64,000 nucleotides of DNA, from NCBI RefSeq assembly GCF_018143015.1, contig NC_054741.1, positions 61,935,197-61,999,196 of the forward strand, given 5' to 3'. The notes beneath the pieces were generated by a model, which saw only the letters and a list, made by a program, of their open reading frames with translations, was not told where the DNA came from and did not search any database. Positions 35,569 to 49,900 of this stretch are shown piece after piece. This DNA is from Lytechinus variegatus. Its lineage: Eukaryota > Echinodermata > Echinoidea > Temnopleuroida > Toxopneustidae. The stretch's first letter is position 1, and each line of letters starts with the position of its first letter. The position numbers were made by a program, and so were the translations under genes.

Positions 35569-36053
35569 ATAATTTTATCATTAAATTCACCATTTCATGC
35601 CTCCTTAACTTATTTTTTTTGGTATAATTATCCGCGCGTTGAAGTCCTGCTGTATTATCTCTGTTATCTTTCTTTATCTCTTTTCATTTTTATTTTCATA
35701 TCCTTTGTGTGTGCTTCAATTGTTTGATTGTTTCTTGTTCTTTGTTCTGCTGTTCTCTGTTTTGTAAACTTGTCTGTCTTCGTAGGCAATTCTAAAATAA
35801 TTATTTAGAGGGGTCCACACAATACAAGCACTGCTTTTTAGTGGATCCCTCCATTTTCACAGAATTTTTATTTTAAAATGGTTATGATATTTGCTTATAT
35901 ATATTCTGTTTTGCTTTACTTCGTTTTATAGATAAATATCAAATACTGTACATGCCTGAATTCATTTTATCTGTATAAGTTCATTGTAACTATTTTGATC
36001 ACATTACTTTGTTCTTCTGTTGAAAATGAAAATAATAAATTGAAAAAATAAAA
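34729..36053 (+). mobile_element. 5'-truncated LINE (CR1/Jockey-like reverse transcriptase)
   Basis: The 14-base direct repeat TTCAAGTCATATTT at 34715-34728 and 36054-36067 bounds the insert. The coding part begins at the catalytic FADDS motif. It continues WIRANKLSLNLKK and FLGITVDNKLSWKYHI in one frame to about 35190, then shifts frame (FLSHTDPLFAENKLLKIND), then a third frame (GPRFWNSLSEDI) to a stop near 35568. A 3' UTR of about 480 bases ends AATAATAAATTGAAAAAATAAA. The upstream half of the protein is missing and the frames are broken, so the copy is dead. Confidence 0.9.
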
Positions 36054-36757
36054 TTCAAGTCATATTTACCGGGTAAATATGACTTGAAAGGATGTAAATT
36101 TAAGCGAACAACAAATGGCATAAGAACTATTAGGTTTTCTTTAATGTGATTTGTTGGTGGTAAATAGTGGTATAAATAGTAAAATTATGTTTCCAGCCAA
36201 TGTCATTTAAATAAACGGGACCGAGGAGAAAAAAGGTGCAGATAGGAGAAGTTGATAGATCATTTTATTGGATAGGGAGAAAGTGGAAGCAGGGACTGAT
36301 GAGAAAAGGTTTTGAAGAGACTAGGAAATAGTTGAAAGAAAGTGTAGAAGAGAGAAAGAGAGCGAGAGAATAGGGGATAAAGATGAAAGGAGAATCAGTC
36401 TTTACACCCCTAAATACATTGAGAGAGGCTAAACTGGAGAATAATGTCCAGAGAATCCGCAATTTATCATTTTACAAAATATTATTATTGACTCATTGAG
36501 AATGTCATTTCAAATTTAGCATTAAAAGATGAAGTATTGTTCCAAGAATGGGGTACAAAAATACACAAAATATTTCTACGTTCAATCAATTTGTTCATTT
36601 ATTCATTCCTTTGTTAGTTGGGTTTTTTACCATAAAATATTTACACGTATATAAGTTCTCTCTTAAAACATCCGATTTCTAAAAAATGAATTGTATATTC
36701 ATATAAAATCGTGAAAGTACATCAATCGTGGTGATTTACAGCCGTTCCGAAGCAACC

Positions 36758-37935
36758 TCATTCCCTGTATGATGAGAAGAAAGGGAGAAAGAAATCGTGT
36801 TAATACGACAAAGTGCAACTTCAGCCACAAATGAACGAGCAATAGTTGAACGTTCAGTGGGGGGAAAAATTCAAGTCAATCAAACTAACGAAGTTATATC
36901 AAATGGGATGGAAGCAATGAAATGAGGAAAATAATTGAATAAAAGACGCGAAAGGGTAGGCAATGAATTGGAATGTAATGAATTGAATGGATACTTACGC
37001 AGGAGGCATTTGTTCGCCAATCACACTTCCCTGACTGCCACTAATGGAAACCACTCCTACACCTATGTCGAAAAAAAGAAGAAACAGCCAAATACGTATA
37101 AATTACAAATTTGTATATTTACAAATAAGCCATTACTTATATATCCATTTTGATTATTATCATTTTTCAATAACATAATACAATTATACACACTTATAAC
37201 CGACCTCACCTACTTTAGATGCTATCACCAGTTCATAGTTACCCCATGGCAAGTTTATTCAAATGACATTTCCTTTCTTTCATCATAAAGGAAGGCAAAT
37301 TTAAAAAACAAGATATTATGTAATCATGCCTGACATAGCAGGATGCAGAAATTTCATAGACCAGGTGACTAGACTAGCACATCAATGAATACATCGTGAA
37401 GGAGATGATTGATGAAAGGAAAAAGAAGAAAAGGAAGCAATAAACAGATTAAGAAGGAAATGAAAACAGAATAAATATCTTATAAATCAAGCCAGTTTTA
37501 TCTAAATGTGCTAAAACATACCTGTTCGGGTCGTATGGCTCTTGTTGGTACTAGCAGTGTTGTTGCTCTGAAAAATTACCATAGAGTCACAGAAACTTGT
37601 TCAAATATGCGTTAAAATGGTGTCAATAAATGATGTTGCTTGATGAAATGAATTACGGTATTTCTACAGAGATTCAAGAGCATTGTATAAAGTAAAAAAA
37701 ATAATCAATGATTTGATAATGTGGAATGAGCATCTACAAAAGAATTCTAATACAGAAATATTCATGAATGGTTGCAAAATGACAACACCAATATAAAATT
37801 GATCTATCAAGTAGTGGTGCACCTAGGCCCGCTTATTTATGATAAATGATACAGTACCGTAACAGTTCTATCCAAAATCGACGATGTGTTGAATGGCAGA
37901 ATACGACTCTTGCGCAGGCGCAGTGCAGACCGGAT
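36758..37935 (-). CDS. Adhesion GPCR exons 22-25: cytoplasmic tail
   Basis: Exon 37935-37858 starts IRSALRLRKSR, the usual basic segment after TM7. Exon 37567-37522 is Ser/Thr/Asn-rich. Exon 37062-36999 reads GVVSISGSQGSVIGEQMPP. A final acceptor CATACAG at 36765 adds Ala-Glu and a stop. A TTTATT on the plus strand at 36598 gives AATAAA on the minus strand, about 150 bases after the stop. The tail is under 70 residues and has no recognisable domain. The final micro-exon could be wrong. Confidence 0.6.
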
Positions 37936-40900
37936 CTGTAAAGAAATAATAATAATTAGGGAATGATTCGTAATCGCGAAGGGGGGGGTAGGACTAGATA
38001 AGCTAAAAGATAAATCATGTCTTTCATGTCATTTTATTTCCCTATCAGAAACTTAAACTAAACAGAAAATTAGTGTTTGAGTGTTTAGGCGGAATTTTCA
38101 TACTGTTTTTTTTTTCAAAAAGAAGTTGCGATTTCCTTGTCTTCAGTGACCGAATTTCATTATATCATAAACGCCCTCTAATGTCTGTTATCCAATGAGG
38201 GAGAAGCAATCCAAGAAAATGAAGATTGAAAGTGAATAATCTCACCTCGGCATTAATGAGGATTTGCATGATGAAAAGAAATACTCCCTGGAATGCGTTG
38301 AAAATGGCAAAGAGGTAACTAAATATGACTGATATGTTGACTAGTATTCCTGTTATCCACGTCACACCAAGGATGGGTAAGATCACGATAGTCGCCTTTA
38401 CAGTCGACCTTGAAAATGATAAAATAAAAACAATATAACATTCACTTCAGTCTTTGAATTTAGTTGAAAGACGTATTAATATGAACGTTCCAACTTCCAA
38501 AGTATTTTATGATTCTATGACTGAAGTTGATTAATTGGACTCGATATAGGAAAAATTCAGTTTGTACATATCATGTTAGAAACGAAAGATAAATGTGTGA
38601 TTTGAAGTAATAACCTGAAACATACTGGCATGCGCACAATGGGGTTGCCTGGCATATCACTACTTAAAGTGGATACTGATTATGGAAGCTTACTGAATAA
38701 ACCAGCCGGGCAAACATGCCGAATTCAATAGCTAATCCCTAAATGCCTGCTGCTCGTTGAGTCGTAAGATCATCATTGCTCAAACATTTTGTTCATGAAA
38801 TGTGCAAGAATTGACCCGAAAATGCTCCAAAATATTTTGGTGATCATGTAAAATTATTACTACAAAGTGCTTTACATTTTGACGTGTAAAATCTGAAATG
38901 AAGTTGCAATTAAAGGGTGACTGCAGAACCCAAAATTGACAATGGATAATCTGATTGTTAGGGGATTTTAATAATGAAATCGGATGGACATGATATAGAA
39001 CTGGTAAATGTCGACTCACTTGATCTTTTCTCGGTCTGTCTTATTCTGAAACACCTTAACCGTCCTAAGAACCCTCACTGTTAAGATCATTATGATACCA
39101 TTGATCTATAGGCAATGAAAATAAAAGAACACAAAAAAGAGATAATTCAAAGAGACCATCGCGCAATATGTTCACCAAAACAGCTATTCATATCATAATG
39201 TTTCGGAAAGATTATAATGGAATCAATAAATGAACAAGACGGAGGAATAAACAAACAAACAAATAATTCGAAATCATATATTAATGATGATGCGGTACGG
39301 TTGTGAAAGTAGGGGCTGGCTATGAAAAACATCACAATCAAATGCTAATTTTTACGTTTTTGTACACGGTTTTGGAAAAAAAGTGGAGAAGGGGAGAGGG
39401 GAGGAGGTGGTGATTGAACCCCCCAGTTTCCCGGCCCCTGCATATTATATTCATTTGAGTAAGTTTTAGGAGGAACAAATACGATTATAATGAATATAAG
39501 GAATGAAGAAATAGGATATGAAATATGAATACAGAGAATATAATTATGAATGATTATATCAATGGATGTAGCTTTAAATGAATGAAATCTTATTAAAGAG
39601 AAATGCCAGTAGTTGCAGTAAACACTGATTTCATGAGAAAGTATGTAAAACCAGGCTTAATTGTCAGTATATCATCGAGGATCTAGATCTGGTACAGTCA
39701 CATAAACTGAACTTTGTGAAATCTTGAAATCTACGCTGAAAAATATTCACACTGAAGATCATCAACACAGATAAGCGCACGTGGGACAGTGTATTATTAT
39801 TGCTTTGAATGTCGTGCCCGACGCTTGACCCGAATCCTGTGCTAATTTGCTAATTTCTCAGCAATTACACAATTTCTTCCAGAATCCTTTGGCACATATT
39901 CTTTATTTATACAAACAGACACTTTGGTGGTCATTTCATTGGATTCTGTACGAACTCATTTTGATATCGTTACCAAAACTGGCATTTACCTTTAACGCTT
40001 CATTTATCATTTTATTCCAGAAACTGTAGTATCTGTAAGTGATATGTTCGTAATGGTAATACAGTGTATGTCTAGGCCCCTAATCCACAGATTGGATACC
40101 AATGAAAGACAACTAAAGGACTGAAAATTGGCAAGATCTTTCAGCAATCTCCAAGATCAACTAAAATTTGTGATTATTTCGAAATATCGACAAGTCGATC
40201 GAACTTTAAAACGTCCGTATATAGATATGCCCTTGAAAATAACGTAATGGCATTTGCTCTGTGTGAGTGCGTCTATACGAAATCAATGTTAAATGAAAGT
40301 ATCAATTACAGGTCAAGTTCACCTCAGAAAATTTTTGATTATAATCAATAGAGAGAAATCATGCAAGCATAATGCTAAAAATTTCGTCAAAACTGATATA
40401 AAATAAGAGTTATGACATTTTGAAGTTTCGCTTATTTTTCACAAAAACAGTTAACTTCAAAATTTAGTCACATGCAAATGAGAGAAGCGCTGATATCCCT
40501 CACTCACTTTTCTTAATTGTTTGAATTATACATTATTTCAATTTTTACCGATTTGACAATCAGGACCAACTTGTCTGAACCATAAAATTTTAAACGATAG
40601 TAATTCCACATGTTCAGGGAGAAATAAAAACTTTGTTCCACAGGGCAATGAGGAGAAAAATAGAATATTCCATATTTCATATGGTAAAATACACAAGAAA
40701 TAGTGAGTGATGTCATCAGTTCCCTCATTTGGATACCCACCGGGATGTTCATATATCTATTTTGTGAAATTAAGTGAAATCTAAAAATGTCATAACTTCC
40801 TTATTTTACATCACACCTTGATGAAATTTTAAGTGTTATTCTTGTTGGATTTTTCTCTTTTTATTCAAATCAAATTTTTGTTGGGGTGGACTTGTCCTTT

Positions 40901-43900
40901 GATTTACCACTGCAATGACGAGAGCAGGAACCACAAATATCCAAATCCCTCCATTTTCCCTGTTTAGCCAGCATCTATATACAGACAAATTTCATCAAGG
41001 AAATCAAAGACAAATTCATAGTTTTGTAAATTTAACATATACAGGACAATCTCGGCAAAACCTTTATTTTTCAAAGTTAGCCTACTAATAGTCCTGGCTA
41101 ATAGTCATGTTCGTGTAAACAACGACCACCCTTGGACCCATCCCCCCTCCCCCTCTCTCTCTCCCTTTTTCTTCTCATCTGCACTCTCCACGTTATGCAA
41201 GTAATCTTTGCGATGTGAAAAGAGAACAAAAATCAATCTCACAAAGCAAATTTTCATCTTTTGAATAAAATATTTTGACATGATCAAAGAATGGTCCCTC
41301 TTGATAGTCTATCATACTCCTTTCAAATCTTTACAATTAAAGGTTCGGGTTAACACTAAACAAAAACTTCTAGGTGTAGCAGTATGGTAGAAGAAAAAGT
41401 AACATTATCACAGTTTAATTTCCTTAGCCTATTCCCGGTGGAATCACTAAATTTCCTTCTCGTATAAACTTGTTCTTATCAGCCATTGATTTAACTAAGT
41501 CGGGTTATTTGTGGGGGTAAGTAATTAAGTCGAAGGATTTAGTTGGTAATTTATGGAGATAAATTTTGATAAAGTCAATATCTCACGTCACCTCGGGGGG
41601 GTCTGTTAAAAGCCCATATTTACATTCTTTCGAATTTGCAGCCTGTTCAAACACTGAATTTGATTACATTATCGATTTATATATGTTCAAAACTAAGGTT
41701 CGCACTGGCCACTACATTAAAACTCAAACAAAAGGTATTAATGTAATTATAAAATCAAGGAAAGGGATTAGTCTGCATGTTCAAATATAAATTGTGAGGA
41801 AAACTAGTCAACTTACGTGTCTTCCGAGCCATAAAAGTTTATATCAGCTGCAATAGTGGCAGCAACGATAACAACCGGTACTCCTAGTGATGAAGAGTAA
41901 AGCAAACATGACTTGTAATATTTCATTGAATAAAAAAAAACTAGACAGGGACTAGTGTTTTAATAGCTATAAATGATATTCATTCCAATAATTATACTGA
42001 TTATTTTTCTGAAAAGAAATATTTGCATGTTAAAAGGAACGGAAAAATATTATAAACAGGATAGAGACCAAAGTTGCTGGATGTGCGAATGTATAACAAA
42101 TCAATAGAGTGACGCCCTCTACAAATGAAACATCCACATTGTTAATAATATGTCAACGATTAAAAATTAATCGATAAACTTACCCCAACCAACAACGATG
42201 AAGTACTTGAGAGGGATAACGGCTTTATGCAACATGGTGGTCTTACTGTACATGTAGACACCTTGGACAAGCATCCAAAACATTACGGCGAGAAAGAAAA
42301 GATGGAGAAATACCGCCACCACTTTGCAAGCCACCTGTTTGAGAACATCATTATTCAAGGTTTGAATTGGATAAGAGCTCTACGCGGTTTTGGTATACGA
42401 TTTATGTAATTTCTTTTACGTGTCTACACATTTTCGACGTGTTTTAAATATACATGGGAAACAAGAATTTTTTTTCTAAATACTCTTATAATATGAAAGT
42501 TTTCGAAATAGACAAAATAATGTTCGCTTTCAAACTTTCTCTTATGACTTTTTTAAACTGTCGTAGATTTGTTGACATAGACAGATTAAGTGCCAGCAAA
42601 ATGAATAAACATGAATTGTTATTATAAGAAAGGTAAAACTAACTGGGCAGTTCTATTCGGGAGATGATGGTGTCGTGCCCTTATTATATCATCACATTTC
42701 ATGATTGAAAAATTCCGGTCACGTGCACATCCGTTCGTGGCAAATGATGATTCCAATGACGTGGCTTTCCATGGCCTTCAACGGCTGCAACTAACGCTAT
42801 CGTGATTCTAAACGCTTTGACCTAAATGGCAAAGTCTTGACAAGCGCTTTATGAATAATATTGTAGAAAATAAAGCGCCATAAGCGGTCTTGGAAGGGTT
42901 TTCCTTAACAAAACATTTTCTTTTCACAAAATGACTATACAAACTCACAAAATATCACCTTCAGGTGTTTAAGAGTGAGACAAACCTTGTTGACCGAGGC
43001 ATTCTTGACTGCGGAAATGAACAGACTCTGGGCAAGAAGCATAGCTACACACTGGTTTGTAAGAATACGAATACGAATGGACTTCAATCTGAAATCGAAA
43101 TGGACATATCAATAATGATTACCAACTGATTCGAGTGATTCGCCGTCGTTTCATTTTCATACATTCTATTTAGTCACTTTCCGCGTCGATTCAAGTTTTG
43201 GCAAACTGGTCATGCATTGGCGATATATCCACTCTCAATAATTTTTTTTTTCAGCTGTGTTCCTAACTTTAAAAAAGTGAACATATTTATCCAAAATCCT
43301 GGGAGACTGCTATAAAATACACGTCCCTCTTATCAACTATACGGGTGTCAATCTTGAATGATATTCAATGAACGAGAAGGGAAAAAATGACTTACTTGGA
43401 TACGCCGATGACAATTAGTGAAAAGACGAGTGCAACAATCGACAAACTACACCCTGTGTAGGTGATCACGTCCAAAGAAAGTTCGTTACCGCGGGAAATC
43501 TGAAAATTTGAATGATGCAGGTGATATCAATCAGCCTTGCCTTAAGGCCTAATTTATATTTATATTTTAGGATCAGTAGTCAAGCACTGCAACCCAAATA
43601 AAAGCTGTTCTATTACATTGGGCATTTGATTATTTGGTCTTTTTACATAAAACGTCGGAACATTTCGTTGCCTCGTCGTTCGAAAGAGGTCAACAATGAT
43701 GATAACTAACGTTAATATGAACATGATGAAGATGCTGAAATTGAAAAAAAAAATCAAATGTACTGTTGTGCTTTGCAATTGAGATTCTTTATTAAGATTT
43801 TTTTAGGAGCGATCAAGGGTTACAGAAAAACACATGAGGGAGATTATAAGAAAAACAATTAATTCATTATCTTCTGGCCCTGTCACATCGTTCCGTGCAA

Positions 43901-46900
43901 GCCTTGTGGGTGAGTTGTGGGCAGATATTTTCCAGCACGAATCAACATTCGCGGGCAACAAGAATTTTCACAAGTTCTGCGTGCGGGACGCGTGCGAGAT
44001 ACTGCCAATGCGGGCGATCTGCGGCTAGCAAAAATAGTTACCCGCCAGGCTTGAATGGAAGAAAGTGACAGGGCCTTTTTGGAGGGCAGTGCACAGGATG
44101 AGATGGAATATCTCCATGAATTGGGATGAGGACTGGAGCCCACTGGAATGGGACTTTTTTGGAAACTTTATTTGCAAAGTATCCATTGTCAGAACTTACC
44201 ACACATTGGCAGTGAACATTTCAAAAGGTGGCAACGCAAGGTAAAAACTGTGAAGTACTTATTGTATTCACTTTCATTACTGAGTTTTCGCAATTGCAAC
44301 GGGAACAGATTCTAAAACGAAATATTTCTATTGAAATGACAGTCAAATTACAAAGAATAGCTGGCAGGTCTGTGCCAAGAATTGGTGAAACTGGCCGGCT
44401 GATCGTCATAAGATTCTGAGCAGACTAAACATTGAAAATATGGCGTTTGTCCAAAGTCAAGGATGAAAATGTTGTTTTGATTGTCGGATTTTCGGCAAAG
44501 AATCGTTTGTCGTGAATGCCTTTTGACAACAGATTTTCCTATGTTGTAGAATCCGTCCCCTTTGCACAGCACATGACTTAATTCATCCGCAGCAGAACAT
44601 ACTTACCGCAATGTCCGTCACAGCCATCAGAATAGCAAAGCTGGTCATGTGATTACACGAGCAGGTTGTTGATTGGTCATTACTGATCCTTTGTACAACC
44701 GTACAACCCCTCGCAGAAAAATGACGACTGGTACATCCAAACAAAATATGGAGATAAACGTTAGTGTGGCAAGTCCATTTTCGCCTTTTTAACCTAGATC
44801 TCCACCCCTTTCTGTCTATCTTAGCTGTACACAGCGGGCGAGGGGAGGTTGCTCCTCTCTAAGAAATTTTGTAACATTTTTGACTGAAAACTTGGCACAA
44901 TTCGAGAAAAGTGTGCACGCAATCTTTCAACTTCACATTAGAAAAAACAAAATTATATTCCTTTCCAGATATTATAAGACTTTCTCCACTCGTCTTTTTC
45001 ATGTCAAATTATGCCAATTAAAACATAATATTTGTTTTTCATTTAAAAAAACACATAATAAAAAATCGATAGATTTGTGTTCTTGATCAAACACACCTGG
45101 TAAATCTTTAAGAATGATATACATAGGGGATGATTAGCTTAATGACACGCCTGTTCTGTTTCAAATTTTGCAATAATGCCAAAGTTGAAAACTTACGAGT
45201 TGGTTTCATAGAATGCGCATAAGAACGAGGCACCCTTCGGTTTCATCGTCTGTAATTTGAAAACAAAACGATAACAAAAACATGATAATTTGAATGTCAA
45301 ATGTATTAGAGTATTGTGGAATTGATATTAAAGTTTGTCCTAGTTTCTTTCAATTTCTCTTGAAGTTTCTACCCGTTCATAAAAAACGTAAATAAACAAT
45401 GATTGGGTAATATAATTCTGTTATCAGCCTCTGTTACGATATGTTTAGAAATCGTCTCTTGTTTATTTACACCGTGAGAAAACCCAATTCATATCTAGTC
45501 CTATTGGTCGTAGAGGTTTTGTGTTTAATACGTATTTTCTCGAATACAATCATGTCACTCTCATTTACTGTCCTTCCCCACGTTAAACCTGTCAACCCAA
45601 CTCTAGTCTGTTCATATCTACTCTAGATGAACCAATTTTTAGTTTAGCCTCTAAAACGATCTCATCACATTCTCTTAACCGTTTTCAGTACGTTTACCAC
45701 GTAAGAATGTAATTCCACACTAATAGACCATAATCAAGATTGAGTAGGTTTTGATTGTACCCTCAAATAACATCCTCTCGCATCCATAGCCCGCATTTCA
45801 GACGTATCATAACGTCTATTCATCCACAGCCTGTTAATTTAAAATTAAGATTAAGTTTTTATTTCTAGCATCAAATACGATCCTCCTATATTCGCAAACC
45901 GTCTTCACAATAGTTTATCCTGTCAGGGGCCCGTTGCAGAAAGAGTTGCAATCAATCGCAACTCTAAAAATCATGCGCAATTTGATTTTCGACCAATCAA
46001 CAACGCGCATTTGGGACTTACGCGTGATTTTTAGAGTTGCAATTGATTGCAACTCTTTCTGCAACGGGCCCCAGAAGGCCATTCCGTTATCAGTAGGTTC
46101 ATATCTACTTTTGATCTAAGTTTGTGTTTTGCTTTTAGTACGATGATAGTGAATATAAACCGCATTTTAAAATGATATTTGTCAGCAGACCTACTCATGC
46201 ACAGGAGGTTCATTAAAAAAGATCTACAAAGTTTTTTTGGCCTCTGATATGATCTTATTACGTTCATTGATCGTCTTCAAGAAGCGTAATGGCCCCAAAA
46301 CCTCTATAGGCCTCTTAATTCCTATCACTGTAGCCGATCGACAGTAATTTCACTTGCTTGTCTACCAAAGAGTGATGTCAGTATTTGAATGGCCAGTTAT
46401 GGTAAGGAGAACTAAAACAACGACATGAAAGTATTGATAAATGCGCCTTCATACGATCATAATTGTTAATCAGTGAAGATTAGCGAGAATTTCTTCAATT
46501 AATGATGTCCTGTTTTATCTGGTAATGATTGACTAATGTTAAAATTAATATTATGCATTACACGATACGAGAAGACTTGTTCTCCTTTCTACCCTCTCTA
46601 TTTCTTCCTTTACCTTGCCTTCTTCCTTTTCTCCTTCTGCCTTCTTTCCTTTCTTTCTCTCTCCTTGTGTCTCTCTTCTTTTTCTTTTCCTTCTTTATCT
46701 ATATTTTTCCTTATACCGCATACTACATTTTGTTTGCCTTGCCATTGGCATTTAGTTAATTACTTTTCCTGTCAGGGACCTGGGCTTTGAGCTTATTCCT
46801 TTCTCTTAAATGTTTACACGTTATGTCCGTCTTTATTAAGCCTATTTTGATGTATTGTTGATGTTTTCATGTTTTACGGCAAATGGCAAATAAAGATGAA

Positions 46901-49900
46901 CTATATATATATGTAAATCGAAATAAAATTCATCTGTTTGTGCCAATCATATTGGTTTAGTTACGTATTTACGCACGTTTGGACGATGAGGAATAGTCAA
47001 ACTGAGATTCTCCTTCATGGAATTTACATTAACCCCAGTAGTGTGGACGCTGATCACAGATGACGTCACATTAGTGAGAACCGTAGAACTACAATGACAA
47101 TGAGAACAGCAACATAATGATAATTTTATATGCAGGAAATTAAATTTCCATAAATAACTGAATAAGGGAATTAGTAAGAGGAAGTAGGTCTACATTTGGA
47201 ACAGTTTCAATCTAACCAAGACGAAAAATAGGGTAAATGGAAGGGACATAGAGTGTGTACTAATAGGTCTATTAATTCTCAAGCAAAATAATGTGTATTA
47301 TTTTAGTTTGGATACTTTCATTTTACCATTCATTCCCTATTCCAAACAAAATATGTTTACATCGGTCTATCGCGATGTCTGGCTAGCAAACTCATTACAA
47401 GAGGAAAAAATGAATAATAGAATTGATCAGGGGAGCGTTTCATGAAAGGACGTGTCGGACGTTTTATCCGACAAGTCTTGTTTTATCCGACAGTTACTAT
47501 AGTAACAGTGCTTCTCAACCAATCAGAATCCAGGAAAGTTGTCAGATCTGACAACTTGTCGGACGAAAATATTGATGAAACGCCCCCCTGCAGTTAATTT
47601 ATACGTTTGGGACATGGTGTCCCGTGCCGGCTTTTCTGTGACGAGGCGGTTCATCAATCAAAGACAGTTAAACGGTATTTTTATCGTTAGTATCCTAAAT
47701 GAAAAATGAATTTAATTATCACTATGTAAAAGTTTTTTTGGAGATTGTTTACATACCCATTTCTCCGAGCTAGTCTCGTCGGTAGAAAAGCGGCAGGGAA
47801 CTCTCTCAAATGCGCCACACTCACTCGAGACCCTAGATGAGTAAATGATAAAATAAATAAAAACTATATGACTTGAAACACAAGAAACATATTGTCTTTT
47901 CATGTTCGTTGATGCCAGCAATCAAAGAAGTATTATGTTACAGTTAAAGAATGACCCGACATTTCTGGCGTTGTCCAACAGTAGGCATACTATTGAAGCA
48001 TTTCATCTTTACCTTCTTTTCAAAATTTAGCGGATGCAAGCGTTTGGTTGCTGATCCTCGTCACAAAATAATGTGTCGAAAACAGGATGTATTCTAAACC
48101 TAAAGCGTATGGCTTTAGAATTCATTGGAAAGATTTTAGCACAACCTTCAAGGTCTTCGACACAGACTTTATGACGTATCTAAGGTGTGTACATTTTGGG
48201 AATCAGTCAAGGCTTCAGAGAAGTCCCTGAAGAAATCGAAAGTTGCTCTCTTTGATCTCCTAATTCTATCGAATCGTGAGACATCTGTGACGTTTTATGG
48301 CTACGTTCACTGGTGCTTATTTTTTTTGGTTTTAATAGTGAATTTTGTTAACCAACCAATTATTCTTAAACTTTTATTTCGGTAGGTTCATATTTTCATC
48401 GATATCTATTTTACATGTTTACAAAGAAATGAGATGTGATTCAAACTATATCAGCAGAGGTAATCTATGGTCGTTCTGCTCTTCTCTAACACTAAATTTC
48501 TATTGCAGAATTGTCCCCCCGTACATATCAGAACTCATAGAACCTATGGTCAAAGAGCCCTTTCCTTATCTGGCTCTGTAATCTGGAATACTCTACCGTT
48601 AAATATTAGGTACGCACCATCCTTCTATATATCTAAACCTATTCTTAAAACTCACTTATTTTCAAAATAATGTTCAGAGTGTTCAATATAGTATGTTGTT
48701 GTTAAATATTGTAACTTTTCATTAACTAAGTAACTTTGCTAGTAGGTCCATGCTTTTATGCATTGATTTAATTTGTTCTAATTTGTATGAAATATTTAGG
48801 TTTGAGGTTTATTGGATAATTTAGAATGGGTTTAATGTACAAAATTAGTAATCCCCCCACGACGAAAAATCCTACATCGGACTGACCGCCACCACATTCA
48901 AAACCAGACATGCATCTCACAAGGCATCATTTGAGGATAAAGAGAAGAGGCACAGCACCGAGCTCAGTAAGCATATTTGGAAACTGAAAGATAAGGGCAT
49001 ACCCACAAGATAACCTGAAGAATCGTACGCCATGCACAACCCTACCTTAGTTAAGCAATCCAACCAATAAATTATTTAGATTAGTAATTCAATATATTTT
49101 GTAAAGCGCATGGAGAGTCTTTTGACTATTATGCGCTATATAAATTTCAAATATTATTATTGTTATTATCTGAGTATGAATTCATTTCCTAAGATCATTG
49201 TAGATATTCTATCGATAACAAAAGGTGGTTTATAATACTAACTTACCACTGTTAAAGTTTTCTGACGGAATGCGAACGCTTGTTCCACCGTCTCCTATAC
49301 CAGTCTCGTCACTGCGATACAAAAAGTCCATATCTGGTTCCGCTGGTTCCATTACAATTTCTGTTAAATTTTAAATGAGTTAAATGATCAATCAATTTCG
49401 GGATTTGTAAAGCGTGTAATGTACGAATTATTTCTCTACATCATCGCAGACTATATAATAATAATAATAATAATAGCCAATTTTTTATACAGCGCTTTTC
49501 CCAGAATGACTCAAAGCGCTTTACAGCATATTATTACCCGGTCATTGGATTCATTTCAATCAAGCACGAAAAGTGCACAATATCCACTCCCTGTGGAGCA
49601 TTCCTTGCATTCATCGCAGCCTCATCATGGCGCTGGCAAATTCAAACATACAATATCTTTCGCATCCTACCGGGTACCCATTTAGCACCTGGGTCGAGAG
49701 TGGCAAAGTGTGGATTAACGTCTTGCCAAAGGACGCTAGACCGCGGTGGGATTCGAACACACGACCCTCTGTTTACAAGGCGAGAGTCAGAAACACTACA
49801 CCAAGGCTCTTCCAATTCGCACTCTTGATTGGTCAATATGATATTAAAACAGTTTGTTGGTGAATAATCATGTATCCGATAAAAACAAAATCGAAATCAG

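Noticed and set aside
43834..44143. Opposing 64- and 86-codon frames in an adhesion GPCR intron
   Set aside because: No domain, no splice context, and both lie between the TM1 and GPS exons that join directly in phase.
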